From contig JADLES010000149.1 in NCBI GenBank assembly GCA_020845995.1, positions 1 to 50,241 on the forward strand: a stretch of DNA of 50,241 bases. Reading direction: 5' to 3'. Source of the stretch: Burkholderiales bacterium. Lineage in GTDB: Bacteria > Pseudomonadota > Gammaproteobacteria > Burkholderiales > SG8-39. Position 1 is the stretch's first letter. Every line of letters begins with the position of its first letter. Below, one piece after another: positions 1 to 8,331 of the stretch. Below the pieces are notes generated by a model. It saw only the letters and a program-made list of their open reading frames with translations. It did not search any database and was not told where the DNA came from. The position numbers and the translations under genes are program-made.

Positions 1-1211
1 ACGAGGGTGACGCAGCTGCGGTTGTTCCTCGCGTAGGTCATGCCGCCGAAGCCGGAGGCGACCGAGATGCCGGCGTTCTTCTTCACCTGCCGCGCGCCCG
101 CCTCGCCGCGCACCTGCGCCACGGATTCGATCAACGGCTGGAAGCCGCCGATCGCGCCGCCGGGCTGGCCGCCCGAGAGCTGGCCGCCGTCGGTGAGCAT
201 GGGGAAGTCGCCGCCGATGGACAGATCATGCTCCTCGACGAACTTCCCGCCCTGGCCCTTGCCGCAGAACCCGTAGTCCTCGATCTGGATGAGGGCCACC
301 ATCGGGTAGTCGTCGTAGGGCTGGAACGAGCCCACGTCGGCATGCTTGATGCCGGCCATCGCGAACGCCTCCGGCGCGGTCTGCAGGAAGCCCGTGTCGG
401 TGATGTCGGGGAAGGTCCTCGAGCCCGAATAGTAGTTGTTCACCTCGGCGAAGCCGCGCAGGTACGCGGGCTTCGGCGTGATGGCCTTCGCGTCGCCGGC
501 GCGCGCGACGATGTAGGCGAGCCCGCCGTTCACCATCGGCACGCAGTCGAACAGGCGCACCGGCCAGGACAGGCGCTCGGAGGCGAGGTACTCCTCCATC
601 GTGAAGGGCTTGCGGTAGATCGCGCCCGGGTTGAGCGAGGCGTGGTAGCGCGCAGTGACCGCGATTTTGCCCAGCTGCTCGTCCTTGAGCGGGTATTTGT
701 CCATGTAGCGCGTCTGCACCAGGGCAAACTGCGCATTGGCGCCCATCACGCCGAACGGGCCCTGGAAGTCCCAGAACAGGCCGCGCGTGCGCTCGGGCGA
801 GAGCGGCAGTCCCGGCGCGATCGAAGGGATGGTGAGCGGCGTGTCGGCGCCCAGGATCAGGGCGCGATCGACGATTCCCGTCTCGATCAGCGCCGCGGCG
901 CGCACCAGCATCGCGGCGGCGGAGGCGCCGCCCTGGTCCGTGCGGATCAGGGTGCGCGGGCTGATGCCCAGCATCTCGGCCACCGCGGCGGACCAGTTGA
1001 CCGTGTGTCCGGCCTCGGCATTGGCCACGCCGAGCGCCTGCCCGTCAAAGTCGTTCTTCGACATGCCCGCCTGCTCGAGCGCGAGCGCGCCCGCCCAGGC
1101 GAGGTATTCGTCCACCGTGTAGATGCGCTCGCCCGCCTTGGCGCGGCTGTACGGCGTCCGGCCGGTGCCGACCACGGCGACCTTCGAGCGCATGTGCAGG
1201 TCTCTGCGCAT
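1..1211 (-). CDS. Thiolase-fold lipid-transfer-type protein (Ltp2/SCP2-like), 3' end cut by window edge
   Basis: The gene reads leftward from ATG at 1211 (AGAGAGGG upstream) and runs off the window after about 403 codons, so probably only a few C-terminal residues are missing. The start VAVVGTGRTPYS, the segment LILGADTPL, the central LFDCVPMVNGG and the late DGGQLSGGQPGG match the SCP2/lipid-transfer branch of the thiolase superfamily. These enzymes act on CoA thioesters, often in side-chain or beta-oxidation-like pathways. The usual nucleophilic Cys position reads DQGGASAAAM, with no Cys, and the usual HGG motif reads DGG. A YDDYP segment resembles the YDSFT tyrosine motif of Ltp2-type retro-aldolases. 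I infer a retro-aldolase or non-canonical thiolase rather than an acetyl-CoA acetyltransferase. A DUF35 partner would be expected beyond the left edge. Confidence 0.8.
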   Translation of the reverse strand, partial: MRRDLHMRSKVAVVGTGRTPYSRAKAGERIYTVDEYLAWAGALALEQAGMSKNDFDGQALGVANAEAGHTVNWSAAVAEMLGISPRTLIRTDQGGASAAAMLVRAAALIETGIVDRALILGADTPLTIPSIAPGLPLSPERTRGLFWDFQGPFGVMGANAQFALVQTRYMDKYPLKDEQLGKIAVTARYHASLNPGAIYRKPFTMEEYLASERLSWPVRLFDCVPMVNGGLAYIVARAGDAKAITPKPAYLRGFAEVNNYYSGSRTFPDITDTGFLQTAPEAFAMAGIKHADVGSFQPYDDYPMVALIQIEDYGFCGKGQGGKFVEEHDLSIGGDFPMLTDGGQLSGGQPGGAIGGFQPLIESVAQVRGEAGARQVKKNAGISVASGFGGMTYARNNRSCVTL

Positions 1212-1232
1212 CTGCGAATTCCCTCTCTTTCT

Positions 1233-1385
1233 TCAGGCGTTGAAAGCAGAGATGCCGGTCTGCGCGCGGCCGAGGACGAGCGCATGGATGTCGTGCGTCC
1301 CCTCGAGCGTGTTCACGGTCTCCAGGTTCATCAGGTGGCGGATCACGCCGCAGGACAGGGTGAAGCTCTCGTAGTCCATCGCGAC
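1233..1385 (-). pseudogene. C-terminal remnant of an acyl-CoA dehydrogenase (glutaryl-CoA dehydrogenase type)
   Basis: On the minus strand, about 40 codons ending at the TGA at 1233 read [19 protein letters not shown] and then [16 protein letters not shown]. This is the highly conserved C-terminus of glutaryl-CoA dehydrogenase, including the EGTHD loop near the catalytic region. Upstream, the same reading frame loses all resemblance to the family (around 1385 and beyond) and runs into the 3' end of the next gene, so the remaining 350 or so residues are absent. The scrap lies 21 bases before the thiolase-like gene on the same strand. I read it as the tail of a deleted acyl-CoA dehydrogenase gene. 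A large deletion or an assembly artefact is equally possible. Confidence 0.7.
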
Positions 1386-1462
1386 GGCAAGCTTACTGCG
1401 CGCCGCAGCGCCCGGGCGAGCAATCGAGCGAACCTGGCCGGCGCATAGTTGAAAATCCAGGC

Positions 1463-1861
1463 CTAGCGGATCTCCGCCTCGAAGTTGCTGCTTCCCCAGA
1501 TCACGCGGTCGACCTTCCACTCGTCGTCCTCGAGCACCAGCCTCGCCGCTCCCGAGCCGAGGCTGCCGGGGACCGCCAGGCGCAGAATCATGCCCGCCCC
1601 GTGGGGATTAAATCGCTTCCCGGCCACCGCGTAGGACATCGGGGTGATCCGTTGCACCAGACCCAGGCTTGCCCTGCGCGCCGCCGGCGACATTGCCTTC
1701 GCCTCGGCGACGCTCGCGGCGGTGCTGTGCCTCCACATCTCGTCGAAATCGCCCGCAAGCACGGCGCGATGGAATTTCGCGAACACCGCCTCCGGTTCTT
1801 CGGCGGCGAAAGCGAGCGGAATCGCCAGGACTGCCGCCGCGGCCAGCGAGCGGAATATCAT
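1463..1861 (-). CDS. Small secreted protein of unknown function
   Basis: The protein is 132 residues from ATG at 1861, chosen because it begins [20 protein letters not shown], a clean Sec signal peptide; an in-frame ATG 12 codons upstream would put charged residues in front of it. GGGGATCG lies just upstream as a ribosome-binding site. The mature part starts [19 protein letters not shown], resembling the opening helix of small NTF2/DUF4878-type periplasmic proteins, and ends in alternating beta-like segments ([18 protein letters not shown]). I do not recognise a defined family and assign no function. It follows trmL in the same direction after a gap of about 70 bases. Confidence 0.7.
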   Translation of the reverse strand: MIFRSLAAAAVLAIPLAFAAEEPEAVFAKFHRAVLAGDFDEMWRHSTAASVAEAKAMSPAARRASLGLVQRITPMSYAVAGKRFNPHGAGMILRLAVPGSLGSGAARLVLEDDEWKVDRVIWGSSNFEAEIR

Positions 1862-1933
1862 TCGATCCCCATTGCGCCGAACTCTACTACCGGACACCCC
1901 CGCTTGTATTGTCCGGGACCGCCCGCGCCGGGC

Positions 1934-2398
1934 CTACAGCGAACGCGCGAAGCCCAGCTGCCGCCAGGCCTCGAATACTGTCACTGCCACCGCGTTGGAA
2001 AGGTTCAGGCTACGGTTGCCCGGGCGCATCGGCAGGCGCAGGCGCGATGCGGGCGGGAACGATTCGAGAATCGCCGCAGGCAATCCGGCGGACTCCGAGC
2101 CGAAGACATAGACGTCGTTCTTGCGGAGCCGGGTGTCGAACAAACTCGTCGTACCCCGCGTCGTCATGGCGAAAAGGCGCTTGCCGTGGAGGGCGCCACG
2201 ACAGGATTCCCAGTCGCGGTGCAGGCGCACGCTCGCGTATTCGTGGTAGTCCAGCCCGGCGCGCTTCAACTGCCGGTCGTCCATCGAGAAGCCGAGCGGC
2301 TCCACCAGGTGCAGCCGCGCGCCGGTGTTGGCGGCGAGGCGGATCACGTTGCCCGCGTTGGGCGGGATCTGCGGCTGGTAGAGGACGATGTCAAACAT
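1934..2398 (-). CDS. trmL: tRNA (cytidine(34)-2'-O)-methyltransferase TrmL
   Basis: This 154-residue SPOUT methyltransferase matches TrmL in length and motifs. It starts MFDIVLYQPQIPPNAGNVIR, then has the FGSESAGLP loop and the C-terminal SLNLSNAVAV, which together form the trefoil-knot SAM site. The family 2'-O-methylates the wobble nucleotide of tRNA-Leu isoacceptors, using SAM. The ATG at 2398 fits the family N-terminus; a longer frame reaching 2491 would only add residues overlapping comF. It overlaps the comF stop by eight bases, so the two are probably translationally coupled. Confidence 0.95.
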   Translation of the reverse strand: MFDIVLYQPQIPPNAGNVIRLAANTGARLHLVEPLGFSMDDRQLKRAGLDYHEYASVRLHRDWESCRGALHGKRLFAMTTRGTTSLFDTRLRKNDVYVFGSESAGLPAAILESFPPASRLRLPMRPGNRSLNLSNAVAVTVFEAWRQLGFARSL

Positions 2399-3086
2399 GG
2401 TCGGGTAAGGACGATGGGAAAGTGCGGGCCACCACCCAGTTGAGCACGCGCGCAGCTCCCGCGCGCTTGAGCGCTGCCGCAACCTCGCCAAGCGTGGCGC
2501 CGGTAGTCATGACGTCGTCCACCACCGCCACGGTCGCGCCGCCGAGCAGTCGCGGGCAGTCGAAGGCGCTGCGGACGTTGCGCTCGCGTTCATCGGTCGC
2601 CAATCCCATCTGCTCCGAGGTTTCGCGCGTTCGCCGGCAGGCCTCGGGCACGAGGCGCAGGCCGGCAACCGCAGCGACCCGGCGGGCGATCTCCAGCGCC
2701 TGGTTGTAGCCGCGCGCGCGCAGGCGCCGCGGTGCAAGCGGCACCGGGACGAGCAGGTCTGCTCCGTTGCCCCGCACGCGCCTGGCGATCAGATCGCCCA
2801 GCAGCGGCGCGAGCGCCAGCTCGCCGTGGAATTTGAGCGCCTGCACCAGCACATCGGCGGGGAAACGGTAGGCGAGCGCGGCGACAGTCGCGTCGTAGGG
2901 CGGCGGGCGCGTCAGGCAGCGCCCGCATACGGCGCCGTCCGGAGACGCGAGCGCGCAGCGCGGGCAGAGCGCTGCGTCCAGGCGCGGCAGATCGGCGTCG
3001 CAATGCACGCAAAGGATGTCGCGTGCCGCGCCCCGGCAGAGGAAGCAGCTGCCGCCGAACAAGCGCGCGCCGATCGCCTTCAGCAT
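2391..3086 (-). CDS. comF: ComF family phosphoribosyltransferase-like protein
   Basis: The product has 231 residues. An N-terminal zinc-ribbon region carries four Cys pairs (CFLC, CVHC, CPRC, CGRC) within the first 60 residues. A type I phosphoribosyltransferase fold follows, with the PRPP-binding loop VVDDVMTTGATL near residue 190. ComF proteins support DNA uptake and recombination of incoming single strands in naturally transformable bacteria; the enzymatic role is unsettled. It is transcribed toward trmL and diverges from the amidase gene with only 28 bases between the starts. No other competence genes are visible, so natural transformation should not be inferred from this gene alone. Confidence 0.92.
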   Translation of the reverse strand: MLKAIGARLFGGSCFLCRGAARDILCVHCDADLPRLDAALCPRCALASPDGAVCGRCLTRPPPYDATVAALAYRFPADVLVQALKFHGELALAPLLGDLIARRVRGNGADLLVPVPLAPRRLRARGYNQALEIARRVAAVAGLRLVPEACRRTRETSEQMGLATDERERNVRSAFDCPRLLGGATVAVVDDVMTTGATLGEVAAALKRAGAARVLNWVVARTFPSSLPDHV

Positions 3087-3114
3087 CGCGATTATTGTGG
3101 GCTAAACTGCATTC

Positions 3115-4488
3115 ATGTGGACAGTCGAGGCGTTGCGGCGCGATCTGGACGCGGGCCGCGCGAGCAGCCGCGATCTCGTGGAGCAGGCGCTCGCGCGCAT
3201 CGCGGATCCGGCTGGCGAGGGCGCGCGCGTGTTTCTGAAGGTCTACGCCGACACGGCGCGCGCCGAGGCCGATCATGCCGATCGCCTGCGCAAGTCGGGC
3301 GTGCGGCGCTCGCCCGTGGACGGCCTGCCCGTCTCGGTGAAGGACCTGTTCGATGTCGCGGGCGACGTGACGCGCGCGGGCTCGAGAATCCTCGCGGATG
3401 CACCGCCCGCGCAGTCCGACGCGCCGGCGGTGGCGCGCCTGCGCGCGGCGGGAGCGGTACTCCTAGGCCGCACGAACATGGTCGAGTTCGCGTTCGGCAC
3501 CACCGGGCTCAACACCCACTACGGAACGCCGCGGAATCCCTGGGACCGCCCGCGCGCCGGCTCGCCCGGCGCGGCGCACGGCGGCCGCGTGCCCGGCGGC
3601 TCGTCCTCCGGGGCCGCCGTGGCGCAGACGGACGGCATGTGCGTGATGGCGCTCGGCAGCGATACGCGCGGCTCGATCCGGCAGCCGGCTGCGCTCTGCG
3701 GCGTGGTCGGCTTCAAGCCCACCCAGCGGCGCGTGCCGCGCGAAGGCGCCTTTCCGCTGTCCTTCACGCTGGATTCGATCGGGCCCCTCGCCAACTCGGT
3801 GGCCTGCTGCGCCGCCTACGATGCGGTGCTCGCCGTCGAGCCCCGGACGGCGCTGCCGGAGATGGACGCGAAGGGGCTGCGCCTGCTGGTCCCGCGCGGC
3901 TCGCTCGTCGAGGACCTCGACGCCGAGGTCGAGAGCGCGTTCGAGGCAGGCCTGGAGCGCCTTGCCGGCGCGGGCGCGCTGATCGTCCGCCAGCCGGTGC
4001 CTGCGTTCGACCGCCAGCCGGAGTACTTCAAGGGCGGCGGGTTCGCGGGGGCCGAGGCCTGGGCGATCCATCGCCGCTGGCAGGACAGGATCTCGGAGTA
4101 CGACCCCACGGTGGGCAAACGCCTGCTGATGGTCAAGGACGGCGGCGCCGCGGACTATGTCGAACTCGGCCTGCTGCGCCAGGCCTACATGGCGGAGGTC
4201 GAGGCGATCCTCGCGCCGTTCGACGCGTTCCTGATGCCGACCACGCCGTGCATCGCACCTGCGATCGCGCAGGTGAGCGCGAATGACGAGGAGTTCTTCC
4301 GCTGGACCATGCGCATCCTGCGCAACGTGGGGGTGGTCAACTTTCTCGACGGCTGCGCGCTCAGCCTGCCCTGCCACCGGCGCGGGACGGCGCCCGTGGG
4401 GTTGTCGGTCTGCGGCCCGGCGATGGCGGACCGGCATGTGCTCGCGGTCGCGCGCGCCGTGGAAGGCGTGCTCGCCGCGCGTGGCTGA
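3115..4488 (+). CDS. Amidase signature family hydrolase
   Basis: This is a 457-residue amidase-signature enzyme. The Ser-cisSer-Lys triad can be read: Lys76 in LPVSVKDLFDV, a cis-Ser in PGGSSSG near residue 163, and nucleophile Ser187 in DTRGSIRQPA. The family hydrolyses amides (indoleacetamide, allophanate, aryl amides and others), and the substrate cannot be read from sequence. It lacks the C-terminal domain of allophanate hydrolase and has no GatB/GatC neighbour, so it is unlikely to be the tRNA amidotransferase subunit. A roughly ten-residue Gly/Ala-rich insertion (RAGSPGAAHGG) precedes the cis-Ser loop. Its stop overlaps the GTG start of the next gene. Confidence 0.88.
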   Translation: MWTVEALRRDLDAGRASSRDLVEQALARIADPAGEGARVFLKVYADTARAEADHADRLRKSGVRRSPVDGLPVSVKDLFDVAGDVTRAGSRILADAPPAQSDAPAVARLRAAGAVLLGRTNMVEFAFGTTGLNTHYGTPRNPWDRPRAGSPGAAHGGRVPGGSSSGAAVAQTDGMCVMALGSDTRGSIRQPAALCGVVGFKPTQRRVPREGAFPLSFTLDSIGPLANSVACCAAYDAVLAVEPRTALPEMDAKGLRLLVPRGSLVEDLDAEVESAFEAGLERLAGAGALIVRQPVPAFDRQPEYFKGGGFAGAEAWAIHRRWQDRISEYDPTVGKRLLMVKDGGAADYVELGLLRQAYMAEVEAILAPFDAFLMPTTPCIAPAIAQVSANDEEFFRWTMRILRNVGVVNFLDGCALSLPCHRRGTAPVGLSVCGPAMADRHVLAVARAVEGVLAARG

Positions 4489-5314
4489 GCCAGGGCTCGA
4501 CGCGCGCCAGGCCCGGCGCCGCTTCGAGCGCGCCTCGGCGAGCTACGCGAGAGCGTCGCGGCTGGAGGCCGAAGTCGGCAACCGCATGCTCGAGCGCCTC
4601 GACTACGTGAAGCTCGCGCCGCGCCGCGTGCTCGACGCGGGCAGCGGCCCGCCGCAGCGCGCCCTGGCCAGGCGCTACCCGGGGGCCGAGGTCGTCGCGT
4701 TGGACTTCGCGCCGGCGATGCTCCGTGCCGGGAAGAGACAGCTCTTCGAAAGAAATCATCCCAAGGCGCTGTGCGGCGATTTCCTGCGCTTGCCGATCGC
4801 CGCGGGCGCGCTCGAACTGGTGTGGTCGAACATGGCGCTGCACTGGGCGGCCGACGTGGCCGGGGCGCTGCGCGAGTTCCACCGCGTGCTGGCGGTGGAC
4901 GGCCTGCTCATGTTCAGCACCCTCGGACCGGACACGCTGCGCGAGCTGCGCGCGGCCGCGGGCGAAGCGCGCGTGCACGGCTTCGCCGACATGCACGACC
5001 TGGGCGACATGCTGGTCGCCGCCGGATTCGCCGAGCCGGTGATGGACATGGAGCGCCTGACGATGATCTTTGCCGACGGCGCCGCGCTGCTCGCCGATCT
5101 GCGCGCGAGCGGCCAGACCAGCGCGCGCGCCGACCGCGCGCGTGGGCTTGCCGGGCGCGGCTTCCTCGCCACGCTGCGCCGGGGACTTGCGGCGCAGATG
5201 CGCGAGGGCAGGCTGCCGGTCAGCTTCGAGGTGGTGTACGGCCACGCGTGGAAAGCGCCGCCCCGGCGCGCGGCGGACGGGCGGAGCATCGTGCGCTTCG
5301 AAAGGCGCCGCTGA
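4481..5314 (+). CDS. bioC: Malonyl-ACP O-methyltransferase BioC
   Basis: The 277-residue class I SAM methyltransferase starts at GTG 4481, overlapping the amidase stop by eight bases. Its N-terminus RRFERASASYARAS is the BioC hallmark. Motif I reads VLDAGSGPPQ, followed by VVALDFAPAML, ELVWSNMALHW and the LLMFSTLGPDTLRELR segment. BioC methylates malonyl-ACP so that fatty acid synthesis can build the pimeloyl moiety of biotin. No other biotin genes are in the window. Placement near comF is, from memory, common in Betaproteobacteria. Confidence 0.9.
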   Translation: MAEPGLDARQARRRFERASASYARASRLEAEVGNRMLERLDYVKLAPRRVLDAGSGPPQRALARRYPGAEVVALDFAPAMLRAGKRQLFERNHPKALCGDFLRLPIAAGALELVWSNMALHWAADVAGALREFHRVLAVDGLLMFSTLGPDTLRELRAAAGEARVHGFADMHDLGDMLVAAGFAEPVMDMERLTMIFADGAALLADLRASGQTSARADRARGLAGRGFLATLRRGLAAQMREGRLPVSFEVVYGHAWKAPPRRAADGRSIVRFERRR

Positions 5315-5359
5315 GAAGCCGCGCGAAAAGCGCGAAACCCGTGGAATTTGCTCGCGTTT

Positions 5360-5388
5360 TTGCTTGAGCCGGGGGGTGCCCCTATGGT
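5360..5388 (+). promoter_or_regulatory. Candidate sigma70-type promoter for the cytochrome oxidase operon
   Basis: TTGCTT (5360-5365) and TATGGT (5383-5388) are separated by exactly 17 bases in the 128-base gap before coxB. The fit to consensus is moderate. It lies about 55 bases before the coxB start, the only sizeable gap in front of the operon. This is a sequence-pattern inference only. Confidence 0.35.
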
Positions 5389-5442
5389 ATCGTTGCGCGG
5401 CATTTTTCCGGGCGGCTGGCACCCATTTCCGAGGGAATACCG

Positions 5443-6606
5443 ATGGCAAGGAAGTTCGTACGCAGCTTTGCAACCTGGGCGCTCGCGCTGCCGGGGCTGG
5501 GGTTCTCGGGGCTGGCGCTGGCGCTCGAGTGGAACCTGCGCCCGGCGGGCAGCAAGATCGCAGAGGACATCCATAGCCTGCACGAGTACGTGATGATCCT
5601 GTGCACGGTGATCTTCATCGGCGTGTTCTCGTTCATGTTTTATTCGGTGTACGCGCACCGCAAGTCGAAGGGCCACAAGGCGGCGCAGTTCCACGAGAAC
5701 ACCACGGTGGAGATCCTCTGGACCGTGATTCCGCTGCTGATCCTGATCGGCATCGCCCTGCCGACCACGCGCACGGTGATCGCGCAGAAGGACACCTCCA
5801 ACCCGGACCTGACCATCAAGGTCACCGGCTACCAGTGGAAGTGGGGTTACGACTACGTGAAGGGCGAGGGCGAGGGCATCAGCTTCGTGTCCACGCTGGC
5901 CACGCCCCGCGAACAGATCGAGAACAAGGCGCCCAAGGGCGAGCACTATCTCCTCGAGGTCGACAACGAGCTGGTGGTGCCGGTGGGCAGGAAGATCCGC
6001 GTGCTCACCACCGCCGCCGACGTCATTCACTCCTGGTGGATGCCTTCCTTCGGCGCCAAGCAGGACGCGATTCCCGGCTTCATCCGCGACCTGTGGTTCC
6101 GCGCCGACAGGACCGGCACCTATCGCAGCCAGTGCGTCGAGCTTTGCGGCAAGGAGCACGGTTTCATGCCGATCGTGGTGCGGGTGGTGAGTCAGGACGA
6201 ATATAGCAAGTGGGTGGGCGAGAAAATGAAGCTGATCGTCGCCGCGGCCGATGACCCGAACAAGCAGTACACGATGGACGAGCTGAAAAAGCGCGGCGAG
6301 CAGGTGTATGCCAAGAACTGCGTGGTCTGCCACCAGGCGAACGGCAAGGGCACGCCGCCCGCGTTCCCGCCGCTGGACGGCTCGCAGGTGGTCACGGGCG
6401 CCAAGGATAAGCAGATCCAGACCGTGCTGAACGGCGTGATCAAGGACGGCAAGGCGACGGCGATGGTGGCGTTCGGGCCGCAGCTGAACGATGTGGAGCT
6501 GGCGGCGGTCATCACCTTCACGCGCAACAACTGGGGCAACAAGGTGGGCGGGGAGCAAGGCCTCGTTCAGCCGAGTGAAGTGAAAGCTCTTAGAGAAAAG
6601 AAGTAG
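5443..6606 (+). CDS. coxB: Cytochrome c oxidase subunit II with fused cytochrome c domain (caa3 type)
   Basis: The 387-residue protein has a signal peptide ending near residue 28 and two transmembrane helices (about 48-70 and 90-108). A cupredoxin domain follows, with CuA ligands His196, Cys231, Cys235, His239 and Met242 (CVELCGKEHGFM). A C-terminal class I cytochrome c domain has the heme site CVVCH at 293-297. Subunit II takes electrons from cytochrome c at CuA and passes them to heme a in subunit I; the fused heme marks a caa3-type enzyme. It is the first gene of the oxidase operon, 17 bases before coxA. Confidence 0.97.
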   Translation: MARKFVRSFATWALALPGLGFSGLALALEWNLRPAGSKIAEDIHSLHEYVMILCTVIFIGVFSFMFYSVYAHRKSKGHKAAQFHENTTVEILWTVIPLLILIGIALPTTRTVIAQKDTSNPDLTIKVTGYQWKWGYDYVKGEGEGISFVSTLATPREQIENKAPKGEHYLLEVDNELVVPVGRKIRVLTTAADVIHSWWMPSFGAKQDAIPGFIRDLWFRADRTGTYRSQCVELCGKEHGFMPIVVRVVSQDEYSKWVGEKMKLIVAAADDPNKQYTMDELKKRGEQVYAKNCVVCHQANGKGTPPAFPPLDGSQVVTGAKDKQIQTVLNGVIKDGKATAMVAFGPQLNDVELAAVITFTRNNWGNKVGGEQGLVQPSEVKALREKK

Positions 6607-6623
6607 GCGAATCAGGAGAACCG

Positions 6624-8228
6624 ATGAGCGCAGTCATCGACAACCACGGCCACGCGCACGGGCACGACGGCCACCACGACCACCATGGCGGCTACGGCGG
6701 CCTCATGCGCTGGATCACCACCACCAACCACAAGGACATCGGCACGCTGTACCTGTGGTTCAGCTTCCTCATGTTCATGGTCGGCGGCGTGCTGGCGCTG
6801 GCGATCCGCCTGGAGCTTTTCGAGCCGGGCATCCAGTTCTTCAACCCCGATCTCTTCAACCAGTTCACCACCATGCACGGTCTGATCATGGTGTTCGGCG
6901 CGATCATGCCGGCTTTCGTCGGCTTCGCGAACTGGCAGATCCCAATGATGATCGGCGCGCCGGACATGGCGTTCGCGCGCCTGAACAACTGGTCGTTCTG
7001 GCTGCTGCCGTTCGCGGCGGCGCTGCTGGTGCTGTCCTTCTTCATGCCGGGCGGCGCGCCGGGTGTGGGCTGGACGCTGTACGCGCCGCTCACGGTGCAG
7101 ATGGGCATCGGCATGGACCTCACCATCTTCGCGGTGCACCTGCTGGGGATGAGTTCCATCCTCGGCTCGATCAACATCATCACCACCATCCTCAACATGC
7201 GCGCGCCCGGAATGACGCTGATGCGGATGCCCATGTTCTGCTGGACCTGGCTGATCACGGCCTACCTGCTGGTCGCGGCGATGCCGGTGCTGGCGGGGGC
7301 CGTCACCATGTCGCTCACCGACCGCCATTTCGGCACCTCGTTTTTCAACGCGGCGGGCGGCGGGGACCCGGTCCTGTACCAGCACATCTTCTGGTTCTTC
7401 GGACACCCCGAGGTCTACATCATCGCGCTGCCGGCGTTCGGCGTGGTCTCGCAGGTGATCCCCGCGTTCTCCAGGAAGCCGCTGTTCGGCTACGCCTCGA
7501 TGGTGTACGCCACCTCGGCGATCGCGATCCTGTCGTTCATCGTCTGGGCGCACCACATGTACACGGTGGGCATGCCGGTGCAGGGGCAGCTGTTCTTCAT
7601 GTACGCGACGACCCTCATCGCGGTGCCGACCGGGGTCAAGGTGTTCAACTGGGTGGCGACAATGTGGAAGGGGTCGCTCAGCTTCGAAACGCCGATGCTG
7701 TTCGCGATGGGCTTCCTGTTCCTGTTCACGCTGGGCGGTTTCACCGGCCTGGTGTGCGCGCTGGTGCCGATCGACATCCAGATCCACGATACCTACTACG
7801 TCGTCGCCCACTTTCACTACGTGATGGTCGCGGGCGCGCTGTTCGCGGCCTTCGCGGGAATTTACTTCTGGCTGCCGAAGTGGACCGGGAGGATGTACGA
7901 CGAGGCGCTGGGCAAGTGGCATTTCTGGCTGACGATGATCTTCTTCAACATGATTTTCTTCGTGCAGCACTTCCTCGGCCTGGCCGGCATGCCGCGCCGC
8001 ATCCCGGACTACCCGCTGATGTTCGAGACCTGGAACAAGATCAGCTCGATCGGCGCGTTCGGCTTCGGCCTGTCGCAGCTGCTGTTCCTCTACGTCGTGC
8101 TGAAGGCGATCCGCCGCGGCGCGAAGGCGCCCGAGCGTCCCTGGGAAGGGGCGGACTCGCTGGAGTGGACGCATCTGCCGACCCCGGCGCCGTATCACTC
8201 GTTCGAGACCGCGCCGGTGCTGAAGTAG
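6624..8228 (+). CDS. coxA: Cytochrome c oxidase subunit I (heme-copper catalytic subunit)
   Basis: The 534-residue, 12-helix subunit reduces oxygen to water and pumps protons. The ligands are visible: His in TTMHGLIMVFG and in VVAHFHYVM for low-spin heme a and heme a3, His and cross-linked Tyr in FFGHPEVYI for CuB, and the His pair in WAHHMYTVG. FGHPEVY supports an A-type oxidase. The cytoplasmic N-terminus is exceptionally His-rich, with nine His among residues 8-21, which may bind metal. AGGAGAACCG precedes the ATG. Without a heme A synthase gene in the cluster, heme occupancy (A or O) cannot be judged from this window. Confidence 0.97.
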   Translation: MSAVIDNHGHAHGHDGHHDHHGGYGGLMRWITTTNHKDIGTLYLWFSFLMFMVGGVLALAIRLELFEPGIQFFNPDLFNQFTTMHGLIMVFGAIMPAFVGFANWQIPMMIGAPDMAFARLNNWSFWLLPFAAALLVLSFFMPGGAPGVGWTLYAPLTVQMGIGMDLTIFAVHLLGMSSILGSINIITTILNMRAPGMTLMRMPMFCWTWLITAYLLVAAMPVLAGAVTMSLTDRHFGTSFFNAAGGGDPVLYQHIFWFFGHPEVYIIALPAFGVVSQVIPAFSRKPLFGYASMVYATSAIAILSFIVWAHHMYTVGMPVQGQLFFMYATTLIAVPTGVKVFNWVATMWKGSLSFETPMLFAMGFLFLFTLGGFTGLVCALVPIDIQIHDTYYVVAHFHYVMVAGALFAAFAGIYFWLPKWTGRMYDEALGKWHFWLTMIFFNMIFFVQHFLGLAGMPRRIPDYPLMFETWNKISSIGAFGFGLSQLLFLYVVLKAIRRGAKAPERPWEGADSLEWTHLPTPAPYHSFETAPVLK

Positions 8229-8235
8229 GGGCGGC

Positions 8236-8331
8236 GTGAGCAGGAACCTGAAAACGGCGCTGTTGCTGGGGGCGGTCTCCCTACTGACCTTCTGCCTCAT
8301 CATCGCCAAGTACTGGTTCCTGAAGCCATGA
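8236..8331 (+). CDS. Cytochrome oxidase small assembly protein (31 residues)
   Basis: A 31-codon GTG-started frame encodes a single-helix protein: a short basic N-terminus (MSRNLKTALL), a hydrophobic helix and a C-terminal KYWFLKP. An equivalent tiny membrane protein sits between coxA and ctaG in many Betaproteobacteria and is annotated as a cytochrome oxidase small assembly protein; its exact role is not established. It begins eight bases after coxA. Confidence 0.7.
   Translation: MSRNLKTALLLGAVSLLTFCLIIAKYWFLKP

Noticed and set aside
228-1448. Long plus-strand open frame (406 codons) opposite the thiolase-like gene
   Set aside because: It is antisense to a clear protein-coding frame with recognisable motifs; its translation is Arg/Ala/Gly-rich without motifs, typical of shadows in GC-rich DNA.
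4756-6558. Minus-strand open frame of 600 codons antisense to bioC and coxB
   Set aside because: It overlaps two well-recognised genes on the other strand, and its translation is His/Arg/Leu-rich without domain features.
6612-8309. Minus-strand 565-codon open frame opposite coxA
   Set aside because: The product is almost entirely His/Arg/Glu/Gln shadow sequence of coxA; no start signals or motifs.
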